Source: Rosettibacter firmus
GTDB lineage: Bacteria > Bacteroidota > Ignavibacteria > Ignavibacteriales > Melioribacteraceae
Assembly: GCF_036860695.1 (NCBI RefSeq)
Contig: NZ_JAYKGJ010000001.1
Span: 1,302,001-1,366,000, forward strand
Length of the DNA: 64,000 nt
Reading direction: 5' to 3'
The notes beneath the pieces were generated by a model. It saw only the letters and a program-made list of their open reading frames with translations, was not told the DNA's origin and did no database searches. The stretch's first letter is position 1. Each line of letters starts with the position of its first letter. Of this stretch, positions 63,461 through 64,000 are shown piece after piece. The position numbers and the translations under genes were made by a program.

Positions 63461-63673
63461 ATGCCAACATTTTTCAATTCCTGGTTACCTTTCATTTATT
63501 TATATGTAGGTGGTGGAATATTTTTTATTGCAGGATTAATATTAATCCGCAAAACCAAAGCATTAGATATGAGACTAAAGCGTCATCGATTCTGGTGGAA
63601 GGTTCTAATCTTTGGATATTTTTATTTTATGGCCATACATGCCTTTCTAATAATCGCCGCACTTTACTTGTGA
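63461..63673 (+). CDS. Small two-helix membrane protein, probable symporter partner
   Basis: The 70-residue protein has two hydrophobic helices (about 8-28, FIYLYVGGGIFFIAGLILI, and 47-68, VLIFGYFYFMAIHAFLIIAALYL) joined by a basic loop (RKTKALDMRLKRHRFWWK). I do not recognise the family. Small two-helix proteins are often encoded beside sodium:solute symporters (YhdT with PanF, YjcH with ActP), and this one ends seven bases before the symporter gene, so a subunit or assembly role is plausible. Confidence 0.7.
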   Translation: MPTFFNSWLPFIYLYVGGGIFFIAGLILIRKTKALDMRLKRHRFWWKVLIFGYFYFMAIHAFLIIAALYL

Positions 63674-63680
63674 GACTACC

Positions 63681-64000
63681 ATGGAACAAATACACAATAT
63701 AGGAACTCAACTCGACTGGGCAGTACTGGTTATATACATGATAACCATGCTGCTTTTTGGTTCATACTTTGCAAAATATAATAAAGATACAAATGATTTT
63801 TTCTTTGGGGGAAGAAGATTTAGCTGGTGGCTTATTGCAATGTCTATAGTTGCAACGGGAATAAGCAGTCATAGTTTTATAAAATATTCGGCTATGGGTT
63901 TTAAATATGGATTTTCTTCTTCAATGTCTTATATGAATGACTGGTTCTTTGTTCCCCTTTTTATGTTTGGATGGTTACCAATTATTATATATTCAAGAAT
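63681..64000 (+). CDS. Sodium:solute symporter family, 3'-truncated by window edge
   Basis: The ATG at 63681 opens a frame that runs to the end of the window (about 106 residues seen). It begins with a helix (DWAVLVIYMITMLLFGSYFA), then NKDTNDFFFGGRRFSWWLIAMSIVATGISSHSFI, the conserved SSS-family opening (D-F-x-x-GGR-x-x-x-W). At least two to three helices are visible. The family couples uptake of sugars, amino acids or organic acids to sodium. Following the CAZyme cluster, a sugar or uronate substrate is plausible but unproven. Confidence 0.88.
   Translation, partial: MEQIHNIGTQLDWAVLVIYMITMLLFGSYFAKYNKDTNDFFFGGRRFSWWLIAMSIVATGISSHSFIKYSAMGFKYGFSSSMSYMNDWFFVPLFMFGWLPIIIYSR

Noticed and set aside
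1-64000. Search for tRNA, rRNA, CRISPR arrays, transposases and integrases
   Set aside because: No clover-leaf with a GTTCGAAT-type T arm, no regularly spaced repeat and no transposase-like protein was seen; a computed scan would be needed to exclude a divergent tRNA.

Overview
Organism. The window is AT-rich (about two thirds A+T by eye) and looks like a chromosomal segment of a Gram-negative member of the Bacteroidota/Chlorobiota group, most likely Ignavibacteriota (Ignavibacterium/Melioribacter-like). Four secreted proteins end in a type A T9SS sorting domain of the 'NYPNPFNP...GVYFYRL...KK-hydrophobic-K' type that is very common in Ignavibacteria. Inner-core LPS genes (gmhA, a heptosyltransferase, waaA) and a TonB-dependent receptor confirm an outer membrane. 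Several promoters have the Bacteroidota form TTG-N20-TAnnTTTG. The taxon is an inference; no rRNA or tRNA gene was seen.

Layout. 1-2.0 kb: the 3' part of a CotH-family secreted protein and an AlkD-like gene. 2.0-3.6 kb: a complete-looking tryptophan attenuator (leader peptide with Trp-Trp-Trp, antiterminator, terminator) in front of a stand-alone trpB2. 3.6-9.8 kb: a compact arginine operon argC-J-B-R-G-H, read leftward from a promoter covered by two ARG boxes. 10.1-15.3 kb: a giant adhesin with an internal-thioester (TQXA) domain, SdrD-B repeats, a choice-of-anchor A domain and a T9SS signal. 15.4-31.4 kb: LPS core genes, pckA, phosphomannomutase/phosphoglucomutase, an aminotransferase, a peptide transporter plus PepF, gmhA, and an aconitase with a histone-H1-like lysine/alanine tail. 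31.4-41.1 kb: leftward operons for shikimate synthesis (aroK-aroB), folding (a PpiD-like parvulin), N-end-rule Aat, CBS and aminopeptidase genes. 41.3-49.6 kb: ion and metal transport (MbfA-like, ClC, NhaD-like), a PP2C phosphatase, an M50-like membrane protein and asparaginase.

49.6-64 kb: a rightward cluster that looks like plant-polysaccharide degradation without a SusD: a TonB receptor, a secreted beta-helix protein, a SurA-like parvulin, a GH9 cellulase-type enzyme, a membrane spermidine-synthase-like protein, a CE15 glucuronoyl esterase with T9SS signal, and a small two-helix protein followed by the start of a sodium:solute symporter. The receptor, folding factor, hydrolase, esterase and symporter together suggest capture, hydrolysis and import of (glucurono)xylan or mixed hemicellulose fragments.

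Most noteworthy. (1) The trp attenuator, whose leader peptide appears to be leaderless. (2) The thioester-domain adhesin exported by T9SS. (3) The aconitase with a basic H1-like tail. (4) A 52-residue protein whose ribosome binding site lies inside a perfect hairpin. (5) The recurrent TTG-N20-TAnnTTTG promoter. No CRISPR array, prophage, insertion sequence or clear pseudogene was found. Every call rests on reading the sequence and on knowledge of protein families; no database search was run.
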